Shown: piece after piece, positions 1-11,746 of the stretch | How the letters are laid out: every line of letters begins with the position of its first letter | Position numbering within the stretch: position 1 is the stretch's first letter | Origin: Sorghum bicolor | Lineage: Eukaryota; Streptophyta; Magnoliopsida; Poales; Poaceae | Assembly (NCBI RefSeq): GCF_000003195.3 | Contig: NC_012879.2 | Span: 38,770,565-38,834,564, forward strand | DNA: 64,000 nt | Direction of reading: 5' to 3' | Program-made: the position numbers and the translations under genes | Notes under the pieces: model-generated | Seen by the model: only the letters and a program-made list of their open reading frames with translations | Databases searched by the model: none | What the model was told of the DNA's origin: nothing

Positions 1-1013
1 TATCCAGCGTGGTGATGTCCTCATCACGGCCAGCTGCCATTGTTGGTTGCGCCTAGTCTGGACGCGCCTGCTCGTCGGGGGCCTGTGCAACGGGTGGGTC
101 TTCAGCGGGTCGTGCGCTGGGCGCTAGGACCACCTCAGGGCGACTACGTGGTTTGTGGACCAAGTCTGGGGCCGCCACCTCTTCCTCCTCGTCATCATCA
201 ACGACTCGAAGCAGTCGTCGATGTTTTGGCGCTTGGGTGCTCGAGGCTGAGCCCTGGTCGGATGAAGGTCCTTGCACTGATTCTATCGACACCACTCCTG
301 CTTTGGATGGTCCTCCAGTCATTGGTCTCTTGCCGGTGACTATCGTTGGTGGTCAGCGCCCCCTGACCGTCATCTTCATCACTGCTGGTGTATCGTTAAC
401 ACCGAGCAGCGTTATCCAAAGGCGGGTCTACCCCCGCTGGGTGCTCCATGTCGGGCGCCAGTAACACATACACTGACGCTTGGTCAATATCTCTGATCTG
501 CGAGATGGTGGTTATAAGTTATCAGAGGAAGAGAACGACAACGAATAAAATTGCAAGTTGTGCAAACTTATTCTTTACCTTTGGATCTGGTCGCCCCAAC
601 TTATACGTGTGCATCCGGTTGTCACTATGCATGAAGTTGCTGTCTGCGAGATTGAACAGCTCGTTGATTCCACGCTGGATCTCTAGCTTCTCCAGGTTGT
701 CCTTGTGCATCCTGGTCATGTATTGGCTTCCCTGGTACTCATAAGCTGGGTGGACCCTCCTCTGGCATGGCTGTACTCGTCGGCCAAGGAAGTTGCCGAC
801 CAGTCAGGCTCATCCAAACGTGACCACTCGATCAGGTTCATCAATTCTTCTACCTGACCGGTGTACTCTGGTTGGTATGTCTACCTGACTCTCTTCTCTA
901 GCACATAACCGACGTCGCAGCACATGGTGCTGCCCGGTTCTTCTCGGATGTAAACCATCTCTTATACCATTCAAACAAAGATGTCTTCTAGGGGTAGTTG
1001 AGATAGTGATTTT

Positions 1014-1463
1014 TCATCCCATTGCGAAGATTGAGGTATACTCCACCAGCAACCTTGGAGCCTCCATCGCTCCCTTCTTCCTCAGGCAAAACAAGTAATG
1101 AAACAAATCAAAATGTGGTTCGATCCCAACAAAAGCCTCGTAGAGATGGATAAAAGTCGCAACCAGAAGAATTGAGTTTGGATGCAGATTGCAAATCCCA
1201 ATCTCATAATAGAGAAGCAAGCCTTGAAGAAACAGATGAACCAGAACCCCAAAACCCCTCTTCAAGAAATCTTCAAAAACGACAATCTCACCAGCTCTCG
1301 GGTCCGGGAAGCTTTCTCCTGATGGCACCCTCCACCCGCCAAGTTCTTGGTTGTGCAGCAACCCCATCTCGACGAGCTCATTGAGGGATCTCGTGGTGGA
1401 CCTGGATTTCTTCCATTCCCTTGCCATCATCTCAGCTCTCTTTTTTGAATCGCTCTTGGCCAT
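1014..1463 (-). CDS. Antisense extra ORF of the Ty3 element, 'putative gypsy type transposon' domain (PF04195-like)
   Basis: About 149 residues from the ATG at 1463; the frame stays open upstream to about 1511. The N-terminus is basic (MAKSDSKKRAEMMAREWKKS). The core contains PDPRAGEIVVFEDFLKRGF, then LLYYEIGICNLHPNSIL and FVGIEPHFDLFHYLF, which is the conserved block of the grass protein family annotated as gypsy-type transposon domain. Normal family members are much longer. The downstream minus-strand sequence (about 53-720) still codes low-complexity acidic and proline-rich stretches of the same kind but in broken frames, so this is a truncated or decayed copy. Its function is unknown; it is not a transposase in any demonstrated sense. 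It is transcribed opposite to the LTR promoter. Confidence 0.6.
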   Translation of the reverse strand: MAKSDSKKRAEMMAREWKKSRSTTRSLNELVEMGLLHNQELGGWRVPSGESFPDPRAGEIVVFEDFLKRGFGVLVHLFLQGLLLYYEIGICNLHPNSILLVATFIHLYEAFVGIEPHFDLFHYLFCLRKKGAMEAPRLLVEYTSIFAMG

Positions 1464-1899
1464 TTTGCTCCCGTGAACAAGAACTGGATCTAACTGATTA
1501 GGAAGAGGCAAGGAAGACGAAGGTGAAGGGCTGGTGTATGCAACTGCCGAGTGAAGAACCTGTGCTATGCTACTTCACCTATTTATGAAAGGGCAACCGT
1601 CTCCTCCACTTCCTGAATCCTAGGGAAGTGTGCGGTTTCTACGGCAAAAATGTCGTTTCAGTTCCCAATTTTTGTTGCAGTAAATTCGTCGCATTTTTTA
1701 AATAATTGTTGGAACTACTTTTGTTTCGGTTCGCGTGATGGGCGGTTGTGTTGTCAGTTGCACTCCTTTCACGTGCTAGACTGACATTTTGACAGCATTG
1801 ACAAGATGGGTGGATGCCCTGTTATACTACGAATTAATTGATGATGCGGATATGAAGATTTTAAGTTCAAGAGAAGGTTTGTCTATGGTTGAGGTCTCT

Positions 1900-2275
1900 C
1901 TTGGGGGACTGTACCGACCACCGAGCATCTTATGCTCGGGGACTGGTCGACCAGTCTGCTCAATAAATCCAGGGACTGTACCGACCACCGAGCATGTTAT
2001 GTACGGGGACTGGTTGACTAGTCTACTCAAATAAATCTAGGGACTGTACCGACCACCGAGCACATTAGCGGTCGCCAACTATGCTCGGGGACTGGTCGAC
2101 CAGTCTGCTCAATAAAATCCGGGGTCTGTACCGACCACCGAGCACGTTAGCAATGGCCAACTATGCTCGGGGACTGGTTGACCAGTTTGCTCAGTGAATC
2201 TAGGAACTGTATCGACTACCGAGCATGTTCTAGGTACCCTAATTACGCTCGGGGACTGGTCGATTAGTCTATGCA
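1900..2275 (+). repeat. Tandem repeat, about five units of 67-84 bp
   Basis: Five imperfect copies of a unit beginning GGGACTGTACCGACCACCG, starting near 1903, 1970, 2038, 2121 and 2200. Each contains CTCGGGGACTGGTCGACCAG, which includes the palindrome CTGGTCGACCAG. Related CTCGGGGACTA fragments continue to about 2570. Such repeats are usual just upstream of the 3' LTR in this kind of Ty3 element. No coding potential is seen. Confidence 0.75.
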
Positions 2276-2828
2276 TCAAGATGTAAGATTGTGCAAGTTA
2301 TTGAGCATGCTCATGGTTACCATTCATACTTAGGAACTGTTCTATTCAGTTACATATAAATGGAACTCATATTCAGATATGAGATAACATGTAACTTTTA
2401 GACCTTGCTACAAGGCTCATACTTCACCTTCCAGCAAGCTCGGGGACTACATCGATACGATGCATCAGGCGATGCATTTCAGTATCAGATTTTCTATGTG
2501 GTTTTTTCTTTTTAGACCCTGGCACCACGTGCCTACGTCACCTACTACCAGGCTCGGGGACTAAGTGGGCACACTTCACCTTACGGTGAATATGCTTGCT
2601 TTTTTGAGGTCTATACTTTTTAGAAAAGTAAAGTGGGCACACTTCACCAGGAAAGAAATTTTTTTTCTCAAGAGCACCAAGCATTATTCAAACAACCTGC
2701 TTCTTCGGTGTCGACATTGATTAGCTGTCAACTATTCGGCCTTTTTTCTTACTGGTCGGAGACGTCAAGCCTCGAAGAAGCTCAAGACGGCGTGTTATAT
2801 CATAATACATGGAGCTTGGAGACTAGCT

Positions 2829-3285
2829 GTGGGGGTATAAACCCCTATACCCTTACGGCTAGACTTGGTCCAGAAGATATGTCCCATTACGAGACAGCTC
2901 GAGACTTGATCCAACTACTTGGAGTTTCACGCAAGGAAACAAGACGTGGAGATCAAGCAGGATTCTAGTTAGTTAGAATAGGAATTGATATCGTATTATC
3001 TATGGCTATTGTAACCGACTAGGATTAGTTTCTAGATTTGTAACCCTGCCCTCAGAACTATATAAGGAGAAGTAAGGGACCCGACAACTCAATTCAACTC
3101 ATCTCAGATAAATACAACCAGACGCAGGACGTAGGTGTTACGCCCATACAGCGAACGAACCTGGACAAAATCATTGTCTGTGTCTTGCGTCACCATCGAG
3201 TTCGTAACTTGCGCACCTCTATGCCGATAAACTACTTCCGTGGGTATACCCCAAGGTAGATTGTCGACTAGCTTTTGTCGACAAC
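2829..3285 (+). repeat. LTR (3') of the RIRE2-like element
   Basis: It starts with TGTGGGGGTATAAACCCC, a start I recognise from grass Ty3 LTRs. It carries a TATA box (tatataagg, about 3059) followed by a leader-like region, and ends near GTATACCCCAAGG or, less likely, at the TTGTCGACA around 3285. The inverted ends TGTGGGGGTATA and TATACCCC support the first boundary. No second copy lies in the window, so I cannot tell a 3' LTR from a solo LTR, although the adjoining internal sequence favours a 3' LTR. No target duplication could be assigned. Confidence 0.6.
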
Positions 3286-3299
3286 GACTGTCGCGCGCC

Positions 3300-4303
<1,004 letters not shown>

Positions 4304-5960
4304 GAATTGGCATCACTGGCTTCATATGGCTAAATATTGGTATAATACCTCTTATCATTCCTCACTGGGGTAAGAGTCCTTTTCTGGTATTATATGGTCA
4401 TGAAGCAAGGAACTTCGGCATTGATATATCTCAATCTTGTCAAGTTGTGGATCTGAATAAATGGTTGATGGAACGAGAGCTCATGCAACATGCAGTCCAT
4501 CAACATCTTGTCAGAGCACAGAAAGGCTGATAAGCATCATTCTAGTAGAGAGTTCAAACTGGTAGCATTGGGGGTATGCCGTGACCAACCTTCCTTCCTC
4601 CTTCCTCCCATCAGATAGCTCTAGATCTTGCCACTGTCGCCTTCAGTACTCACCGTCTGCTGGCCCCTTCCCTCTCGGCTCTAGCATCCTCGCTGCATTG
4701 GGCTGGGAGAGGCCCCCCCACCCTCCTATACATCCTTGAGGAGTCCCACAATGGGTTCTCCCCTGGTGGTCACCTTCGCCGTCGCCGTTGCCGTTGCTGC
4801 TGCTGCAGCTCCCATTGCCACCGATGAGGCTCCAACTAAGGTACGTCTAAATAAAATAAATCTGCTCCTTCGTAGCATGGCTCTCCACTCCTCCACCTCC
4901 ACCTCGCCTACCTCGCGTTGCCTCCTAGTTCCGTGCTCCTCCGACCCGCATCCACTGCAGCTCGTCTTCGCCTCCACCTCTACTTGGTAGCCATCGATCT
5001 TGCCGATCCAGACAGCTCCTTATTTGGCGTTGGCGTGACAATTTTGTCTCCACCTGGGACCTGACTTGGAGCTTTATCCTCTACCTCTGACGACGGCAAC
5101 ATACTTACCCTTCGGTCGCTCGGCGCACGCTTCCTCACCGGCTCCGTCGCCCCACCTTCAAATCGACACTTGGCACGGTCTTCCATCTGGGTGTATGCGC
5201 TATAGGCGCCTCTACGACCCCTTGCCGGTGAATCCGTCACCGTCAATGTCTCTGACATAGTTGCTATTCTTATCCGGTCATTGGACCTTGTTGTAATTCA
5301 GTCTTCCTTGGAGGATATTTCTGTAAAATGGCTGCTTAATATATAATATATGCAGTTGTCAAAAAAACTGGGTGATTCTGTTTATTTGAAGGCTCAAACA
5401 TATGTGCACACATCCCTGGCTAATTGGTCATCTAACAAACTGGCCTTTTGCTTCTTTGGGCCATATAATATTATTGAAAAGATTGGTCAGTCAGCTTACA
5501 AACTCAAGTTGTCTGATGATTGCCACATTCATCCTGTTTTTCATATCTCCCAACTCAAATGAGCCGTGCCTCAAGATACCAAGTTCTGAGCTTCGTGATC
5601 CATCTAACTAGTTACACGTGTCGTTGGTGATTCTTGACCGCCGTCTACATCAACACAACGGCATTGTTCATCCTCAAGTGTTAGTGCTCCCATCTCCCTT
5701 CAACGCTGCCCACTTGTGAAGACGAGGTTTACCAATGCCAGGAGTTTCCTCATGCACGAGCTTAGGGTTCTCAAGGAAGAGGGAGTGTCACCAACGGTAC
5801 TCCATCGACTACTCCTGAAGCACCTTCAAGCAAGAAGGACCAAGACGCTTGGAAGATTTACAAGAGTGGACCAGATGCTGACATACTGACGACGCAGGCC
5901 AAGAAGAAGAATGTTAGAGTCACTAGGCCAGAATGGATCAATTAGCCCAGCAGGCCCTGC
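4304..5960 (+). pseudogene. Ty3 integrase C-terminal fragment, split by an insertion
   Basis: The first part (4304-4562) encodes WHHWLHMAKYWYNTSYHSS and SPFLVLYGHEARNFGID, typical of the end of the integrase core in Ty3 pol. After the insertion (4563-5364) the same frame resumes as GDSVYLKAQTYVHTSLAN through to IHPVFHISQLK, the integrase C-terminal region. A stop follows at 5560. Beyond it LDRRLHQHNGIVHPQVLV still resembles the chromodomain-proximal tail, but frames are broken. Everything upstream (gag, protease, RT, RNase H, integrase N-terminus) is missing. It is an old fragment, not functional. The tail fades into CACTA element 1 near 6.1 kb. Confidence 0.75.
4563..5364 (+). mobile_element. 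0.8-kb insertion with A-tail and 7-bp target duplication (non-LTR-like)
   Basis: The heptamer AAACTGG occurs at 4556-4562 and again at 5365-5371. The insert ends in a short A run right before the second copy. Removing the insert plus one copy restores the integrase frame across the junction (FK, then LGDSVYL). A 3' A-tail and target duplication indicate target-primed retrotransposition (LINE, SINE or retroposed sequence). The 3' end, GCTTAATATATAATATATGC, resembles plant LINE tails. The interior is GC-rich with short gene-like stretches (for example around 4751-4880) but no recognisable domain. Family not identified. Confidence 0.6.
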
Positions 5961-6131
5961 GTGGCCCAATACGGAGGCGACTCTCTTCCCCTTCTTGTAA
6001 CACAAACTGTGAAGGAGAACGATGACCGGATCACGACTCCTGAAGCAAGCCTTGTTGGCTGCGGTGGCGGCGAGTACCGGCGATTTGCCAGGGTTCGAGA
6101 CCCTATTCCACTGCCACACGTTCGGACATTA

Positions 6132-6262
6132 GCACCGGTCGGGAAGGGCCTGTTGCCCCGGTTCCCGAGCCGGTGCTGCCCTTCCGGGACTAAAGGCCCA
6201 CCCTTTAGTCCCGGTTCGGACAACCGGGGCTAAAGGCCCCCCTTTATCACCGGTTGGTATAA
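6132..6262 (-). repeat. 3' subterminal repeat region of CACTA element 1
   Basis: A cluster of inverted motifs: TTAGCACCGG, CCGGTGCT, GGGACTAAAGG, CCTTTAGTCCCGG, CCGGGGCTAAAGG and TTATCACCGG. It mixes the GCACC form of this element's 5' end with the GTCCC form used by element 2. In CACTA elements, subterminal repeats are the binding sites for the TNPA-class protein; binding here is inferred. The true terminal inverted repeat is not found. Confidence 0.7.
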
Positions 6263-6554
6263 GGGTTTCTTTTTTTTTTGTTTCACTTCTTCGGTTCTGT
6301 TTATTGTTTATATATAATATATAATAATAGGTTTTTCAATACATGTTTTTCTGATACAATAATATATTTATATTAAGCATATTAAGCATATATAAATGAA
6401 AATTATAGGCTTAGCTTAATAATTAAGCTTTGCCTATAATAAAATGAATAGACCACATCAAAAATTAAATAGATATGTAAAAAGCTTTATATATATAGTT
6501 TTATATGTACAAAATTCGTAACACATATATACATAGAGTTTTTTCTCCCAATGT

Positions 6555-8905
6555 CTACAAACGATACAAATGATCATCGTTGTTTGGAATAAGAGTTTCG
6601 TTGCCGTTGAAGTGAAACTCGCCGTTTGGATTGATCACTTGGTCGCGGAGAAATCCTGCTATCGTCTCTTGGATAGCTTTGATTCGGTCTTGTTGTAGGA
6701 CCTTTTCCCTCAGCCATTCCGTCTTTAATTTGAAATAAATAAAAAAGGTATTAGTTATCTAAGTTATTCAATATAATTCAGGAGATAATGAAAAGAGACA
6801 TGTAACGTACTCTGAGCGTCTCTATGGGTGTTTGATTGACTTGTGCCATCATGAATTTGCACACGTAATATGCACATAGATTATTCTCCCCTTCTTGTCT
6901 TAAACACCACTGTACGATATATATATATAAAAATATTCACGACCACGACAATAAGAAGGCTAAAAGTTAGCGAAAGTTTGTTAGCTAGTAGAACTTACTT
7001 GTGGATGTATTATGTTAAGCGGCGCTTTACATCCACTGAGATGTTCACGGTCAATGAATCTTTCCCAAACCCTATACACAGCCATTGTGGATCGTGAACT
7101 AATAATTACAGAGTCATATTATGATATTTTTGTAGCTGAGATCGACATTACGTACCTTTGAATAATGTTTACCATTTGTTGATAATTTTCTTATGGTTTT
7201 CTCATTGAGTCAAAGATTATCAACCGGTTCTTGGGAATTTCAATGACCATGAGTATCCAGTGAAAGTTGTTTACACACACATATATATATAGTCAGTCCT
7301 ATAATGTAAAATAAAATATGCATACACTTAATAACTATATAACTCACTCGAAGTTGAAGGGGAAGAGTATTTTTTGTTTTTCTTTTTGGTTCACAAAGAA
7401 CCTCATAAGATTGGTGCAGACTTCTGTCTCATGATCTGCTGTCCACACTGCCTGCGGAGCCTTGAAAACAATATAAGGGTCAACGAACCCAATACTATTG
7501 TCATTTTTTATTCTGAGCTCTCTCATTTGGTGCCTGCATATATACATACAAATCGTAAGTGTGTAAGGATTATATACATGTAATTAAAGAAGTTAGAAGT
7601 ATAATAAAAAGAAAAAAATACTTACAGACAAAAGCAGCTGACAAGAGATTTGTCAAGAGCGTCGAGGTGGCATAATTGGTGCAATTCTTCGAACTGCACG
7701 TATATGAGGTCATCTCTACGGAAGTAGTGATGTTGTCTAATACGAACAGAAATCCAATTATCTCCCCTTTTAGACGCCTCAATGCATCATTTGTTCATTG
7801 CAAACATTTGTGTGCCGAGCTCGTGTAAACGCTTAGGGTCGAATAGACTCCTGTCCGGTTCATATCTTGCCCTCCATTGATCAACTACCTCGGCTTTTTC
7901 AAATGTTTGGCATCTAAGAATGGCGGCAATTTCTTCCATATTTAAACCGATCTGTCCAAAGTAACGCTCAAGCGAGTCTAGCTCAGACAATGCTAAGGAT
8001 TTCTTTGGAATCAAGTCTTCATTTGAGCCGTATTGATTTGGCACAATCAAAGGGGGCACCGGTTTTGATACTTCTCCGAGCTGTGGGACCCCCTTTCCTA
8101 CTCTCTTCTTAGTAGGCTGTGAAGACTTGACTAGAGACCGCTCATAGTCCGAAAGTGCTGGCTTTTTCTGAGCTTCGCGTTGCTTCTTTTGATGGTCCGC
8201 CACCTTCTGCCTCAGTTCCGATGGCTTCACATAAAAGTACGGCTTTTCTGGGTTAAGCCGTTTTTCCTATCCTCCTTTATTTTATCAAAAAATTGCTTGA
8301 CCTCAGCTTTGGATGTAGCAATTACCTCCTCTTCACTCTTTTCGTAAGGTAATTTTTCTGGCGTCTTAGCTCTCTTTGCTGAGGCAGCCTTCTTTGGAGG
8401 TGGGACCGATGACTTCGGTCCTTCTTGGGCGGACCGCTTCTTACTACCTCGCTTTGGAGGCGATGGGACCGACCGTGCACTCTTTGGAGAGGGCGGTGCA
8501 GGCGGTGGAGGTGGTGGGGCCGATCTTTTTGGCGTTGGAGAACGCGGTGGAGGAGTTGGAGACCTCGGTGGAGGAGTTGGAGACCTCGGTGGAGGAGGTG
8601 GAGACCGTGGTGGAGGCGGTGGCGGGGTCGGTGTGGCCACCGCTGGTGTTGGTGGAGATCCAGCATTGTCACCGCCCGCAGCACTATGATGCGCTGGGGA
8701 GAGAACTCGACTTAGGTTGGAGGAGTCCCTGCAAAGAAAACAATTACAAGTTTTGTGAGCAAACTTTTTTTTAATTTCAATACATAATAAATAATATAAG
8801 AAGTAAAATCACACACAAACCTATGCTGAGGAATAATTATGAAGCGCTTGCGCCAACAAATAAATGTCTTCTCAGCTTCACCTAAGGTCTTCTCTCCGTC
8901 TCCCC
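6555..8905 (-). pseudogene. CACTA element 1 second gene: proline-rich protein with Ulp1-like (C48) protease domain
   Basis: Read leftward from about 8905: an exon with IEGGDGEKTLGEAEKTFIC, a proline-rich (TPPPRSP)n segment (8640-8450), a lysine-rich linker, a helical region (8230-7787) ending at LGTQMFAMNK, then exons of the protease. These include FHWILMVIE with the presumed catalytic His (about 7262), IIFDS with the Asp, and RQEGENNLCAYYVCKFM with Gln and Cys (about 6860), ending PNNDDHLYRL at the stop (6555). Compared with element 2, the His exon has a premature TAA after SMRKP, and the exon between His and Cys is shortened. The Transposase_24-like N-terminal half present in element 2 is absent, replaced by microsatellite DNA. 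Ulp1-family domains cleave SUMO-like tags in other proteins; their role in CACTA elements is unknown. Confidence 0.75.
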
Positions 8906-8929
8906 CTTCTATGTCTAGTGGCTAAACAC

Positions 8930-9790
8930 TACTAGAACATATATTAGAGACTTATATACTACTACTAGTACTACTACAAATGAAAGTGTTGGAGTGCTCT
9001 AAAAATAATACTAGAATCTTTTAAGCCAAGTAATACACTAGAATAAAAAATAATACTAGAATAATATAGTACAAACAATAATATTTACAAAACACTAGAA
9101 AATAAAATATGATACAAGAATAATATACAACAAATATATACTAAAAAAACTACTACAAATAATATATTAAAAAAATAATACATACATACATACAAACAAT
9201 TATAATTCATACATACAAACTATATATATGTGTGTGTATATATGTACAAAAAATAATATACATACATACAAAAAATAATACATATATACAAAAAATAAAA
9301 CATACATACATACTATATATATATACTACAAATAATAGATTAAAAAAATAATACATACATACAAACTATTATAATTCATACATACAAACTATATATAATT
9401 CATACATACATACATACATACATACAAACAATTATAATTCATACATACAAACTATATATATGTGTATATATGTACAAAAAATAATATACATACATACAAA
9501 AAATATTACATATATATACATAAAAATATATACAAAAAATAATACAACAAATCAAAACACCATATATACATACATATATATATATATATACATAAAAATG
9601 TATACAAAAAATAATACTACAAATCAAAACACCATATATATACATATATATATATGTATGTATATATATATGTATATATGTATATATATGGTGTTTTAAT
9701 TTGATTTGTAGTATTATTTTTTATATATATTTTTATGTATATATATGTAATATTTTTTGTATATATATTTTTGGTCTAGCTAGTGTATAT
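8930..9790. repeat. AT-rich microsatellite block (CATA/ATAC)n
   Basis: Mostly ACATACATAC, TATATATG and AATAATAC runs, lying where element 2 has the Transposase_24 coding exons. The apparent reading frames here (IYIYIY-type) are translations of simple repeat and not genes. A long hairpin lies inside, listed separately. Confidence 0.85.
9601..9728. repeat. Long near-perfect hairpin in the microsatellite block
   Basis: The left arm AATAATACTACAAATC followed by AAAACACCATATATATAC (about 9612-9648) is mirrored by the right arm GTATATATATGGTGTTTT followed by GATTTGTAGTATTATT (about 9678-9718). The arms are close to 40 bp, with a short AT-rich loop. Transcripts would fold into a long hairpin. Confidence 0.8.
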
Positions 9791-9819
9791 AAATACATAA
9801 TTAATCAATGGCGTTCTCG

Positions 9820-10250
9820 ATCTATACTTAGCAGCGCCGGCCGGCCGGAGAGATCACAGGAACGAAGATCGACGTGGGGATGATGTTGTGTGGCCCGCGC
9901 GCTCGATCTGGCTGTGGCCCGCGGCGGCTGCGTTGGAGGAGTGCCGCGGCGGCGCTGGTGGAGAGCCGCGGCGGCGCTGGTGGTGGAGACGGTGGTCGCG
10001 GCGGCGAGGGAGTCGAGAAACGACGGCGGCGAAGACGATGAACCCGGCGGCGCTGGAACGAAGACGAAGACGAAAGAACTGCCGGATCCAGGGCGCCTGT
10101 GGCTTATATAGGGACGGACCCTTTAGCACCGGTTCCAGCCACGGACCGGTGCTAAAGGGTCCAGAGCGCGCTAGGGCGGGCTCCTGAAATTTTCAGGACC
10201 CTTTAGCACCGGTTCCCACTATGGGCCGGTGCTAAAGGGCCATTTTTTTA
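9820..10250 (-). promoter_or_regulatory. Internal promoter of CACTA element 1 with duplicated subterminal motifs
   Basis: On the minus strand, four copies of the element's subterminal motif (TTTAGCACCGG / CCGGTGCTAAAGG, 10118-10240) lie just upstream of a TATA box (CCCTATATAAGCC, about 10104-10113). A GC-rich leader-like segment (10100-9820) follows. The layout matches the 5' end of the same element and the internal site of element 2. I infer that this starts the second gene (proline-rich/Ulp1). The TNPA-type protein may bind here as it does at the ends. No transcript evidence is available. Confidence 0.6.
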
Positions 10251-10628
10251 GTTTAGGGTTTTTCAATTGTTTTATATATACAGTTTATATTATAAATTGT
10301 ATAGTAAATTAAATATTTTGCATAATGTTTTTTAAACAGTGACATATATTGTAATTTGTTTTAATATACACATGAAAAATTTTAAACTTAAATATCTTAT
10401 TGTATTTTTATAATTTGCAATGATTTTGTAAGAAATGTTTAGTATTTTGTTAATGCAAAAATATATTATTCCAATAAATTTACAAAAACTATATCCAATG
10501 AACTGGAAATTTATTTTCACATCATATTGACGTAAAACTTTTTATTTTTGTTATTTATTATTAGGAATGCTAGTTGAATATAATTTTCATCAAATAAAAA
10601 ATCATATAAAAATATATATCTTGATGAA
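10250..10628. other. AT-rich non-coding spacer of CACTA element 1
   Basis: Very AT-rich sequence between the internal promoter and the repeat block. No convincing ORF or repeat family was recognised. The corresponding part of element 2 (25560-25985) is similar in composition. Confidence 0.6.
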
Positions 10629-11740
10629 CACACCCTTTGACCGAACCCTAGATTGTCCCAAATGGAAAAGTCATGAATACAAAGTTTGCTACACTCATCA
10701 AGTTCTACATTTTGTCTAATGGTCAACTTTTCATTTGGAAAAGTTTGAACCACTGAATTTTGAATTTTCATAGAACTCATAGCCGCGCAGCGGTTTCGGA
10801 ACCCTAGATTGTCTCGAATGGAAAAGTCATGAATACCAATATTGTTCCACTCATCAAAATCTACATTTCATATATAGACCATTTTTGCATTTGACAAAGT
10901 TTTGGGAAGGTGTAGTTGAAAATCCACAATTGACACATATAGTTTCATATAGTTTGTGTGAGATTCAAGAATTGGTGGGTATTGTTAACTTAGACTTTCT
11001 CAAATGGAAAAGTTATGTATATAAAAAGTTTAGATCTTGAAGATATCTAACAACTTGGTATTCAAAATATTTTCATTTGAAGTAATTTAGTTTGTCATTT
11101 GACCAAGTTTGACCAAAACCCGTCTTGGATTTTATAGAAATGTAATTAGGATTGGCTCAAAATTATCCAAATGGAAAAATGGACAATATATAAAATATAG
11201 ATCTTAATGATCTCTAACAACTTTGTATTCAAACTTTTTTCATTTCAAGTCATCAAATGGGCTATTTGACCAAAGTCAAAGCATTGGTTTTTACAAACAC
11301 ACCCTTTGACCGGACCCTAGATTGTCCCAAATGGAAAAGTCATGAATACAAAGTTTGCTACACTCATCAAGTTCTACATTTTGTCTAATGGTCAACTTTT
11401 CATTTCGAAAAGTTTGAACCACTGAATTTTGAATTTTCATAGAACTCATAGCCACGCAGCGGTTTCGGAACCCTAGATGGTCTCGAATGGAAAAGTCATG
11501 AATACCAATATTGTTCCACTCATCAAAATCTACATTTCATATATAGACCATTTTTGCATTTGACAAAGTTATGGGAAGGTGTAGTTGAAAATCCACAATT
11601 GACAAATATAGTCATGACAATTTTGGGAAGGTGTAGTTGAAAATCCACAATTGACACATATAGACCATTTTTGCATTTGACAAAGTTTTGGGAAGTTTGT
11701 TACACACATCAAAATTCACAATTCTCAAATATAGTTTCAT
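10629..11740. repeat. Non-coding repeat block of CACTA element 1, 270-bp segment duplicated with 669-bp spacing
   Basis: The sequence from CACCCTTTGACCG to the CATTTGACAAAG region (10629-10910) recurs at about 11298-11580. Between and after the copies are variants of TTTGACCAAGTTTGACC and CATTTGACAAAGTTTTGGG. The same phrases occur at 24780-25560 of element 2, also between the tnp2 stop and the internal promoter. It may be the transcription end region of gene A; no coding potential is seen. Confidence 0.75.
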
Positions 11741-11746
11741 ACAAAG

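Larger units (their letters stand above)
1..3285 (+). mobile_element. 3' part of a RIRE2-like Ty3 (gypsy) retrotransposon
   Basis: The segment reads as the stretch between pol and the 3' LTR of a grass Ty3 element. It holds an antisense extra ORF (1014-1463, with decayed continuation to about 50), a non-coding stretch with 67-84-bp tandem repeats (1900-2275), and a plus-strand LTR (2829 to about 3285). Gag and pol would lie left of the window. Family knowledge: RIRE2 and Grande type elements carry an antisense ORF between pol and the 3' LTR. The orientation is inferred from the LTR's TATA box. The right boundary is uncertain. Confidence 0.6.

Noticed and set aside
4751..4990. Small secreted protein gene (MGSPLVVTFAVAVAVAAAAA)
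   Set aside because: Short alanine/valine-rich frame in an A-tailed insertion; no family match and no downstream exon that can be supported.
5921..5930. CACTAGGCC as the left terminus of CACTA element 1
   Set aside because: No similarity to the opposite end beyond CACTA, lies about 200 bp outside the subterminal repeats, and no matching target triplet.
8376..8774. Trp/Arg-rich and Val/Glu-rich frames opposite the proline-rich segment
   Set aside because: Shadows of the (TPPPRSP)n coding repeat on the other strand.
9439..9699. Tyr/Ile-rich frames in the CATA repeat
   Set aside because: Simple-sequence translation, no gene signals.
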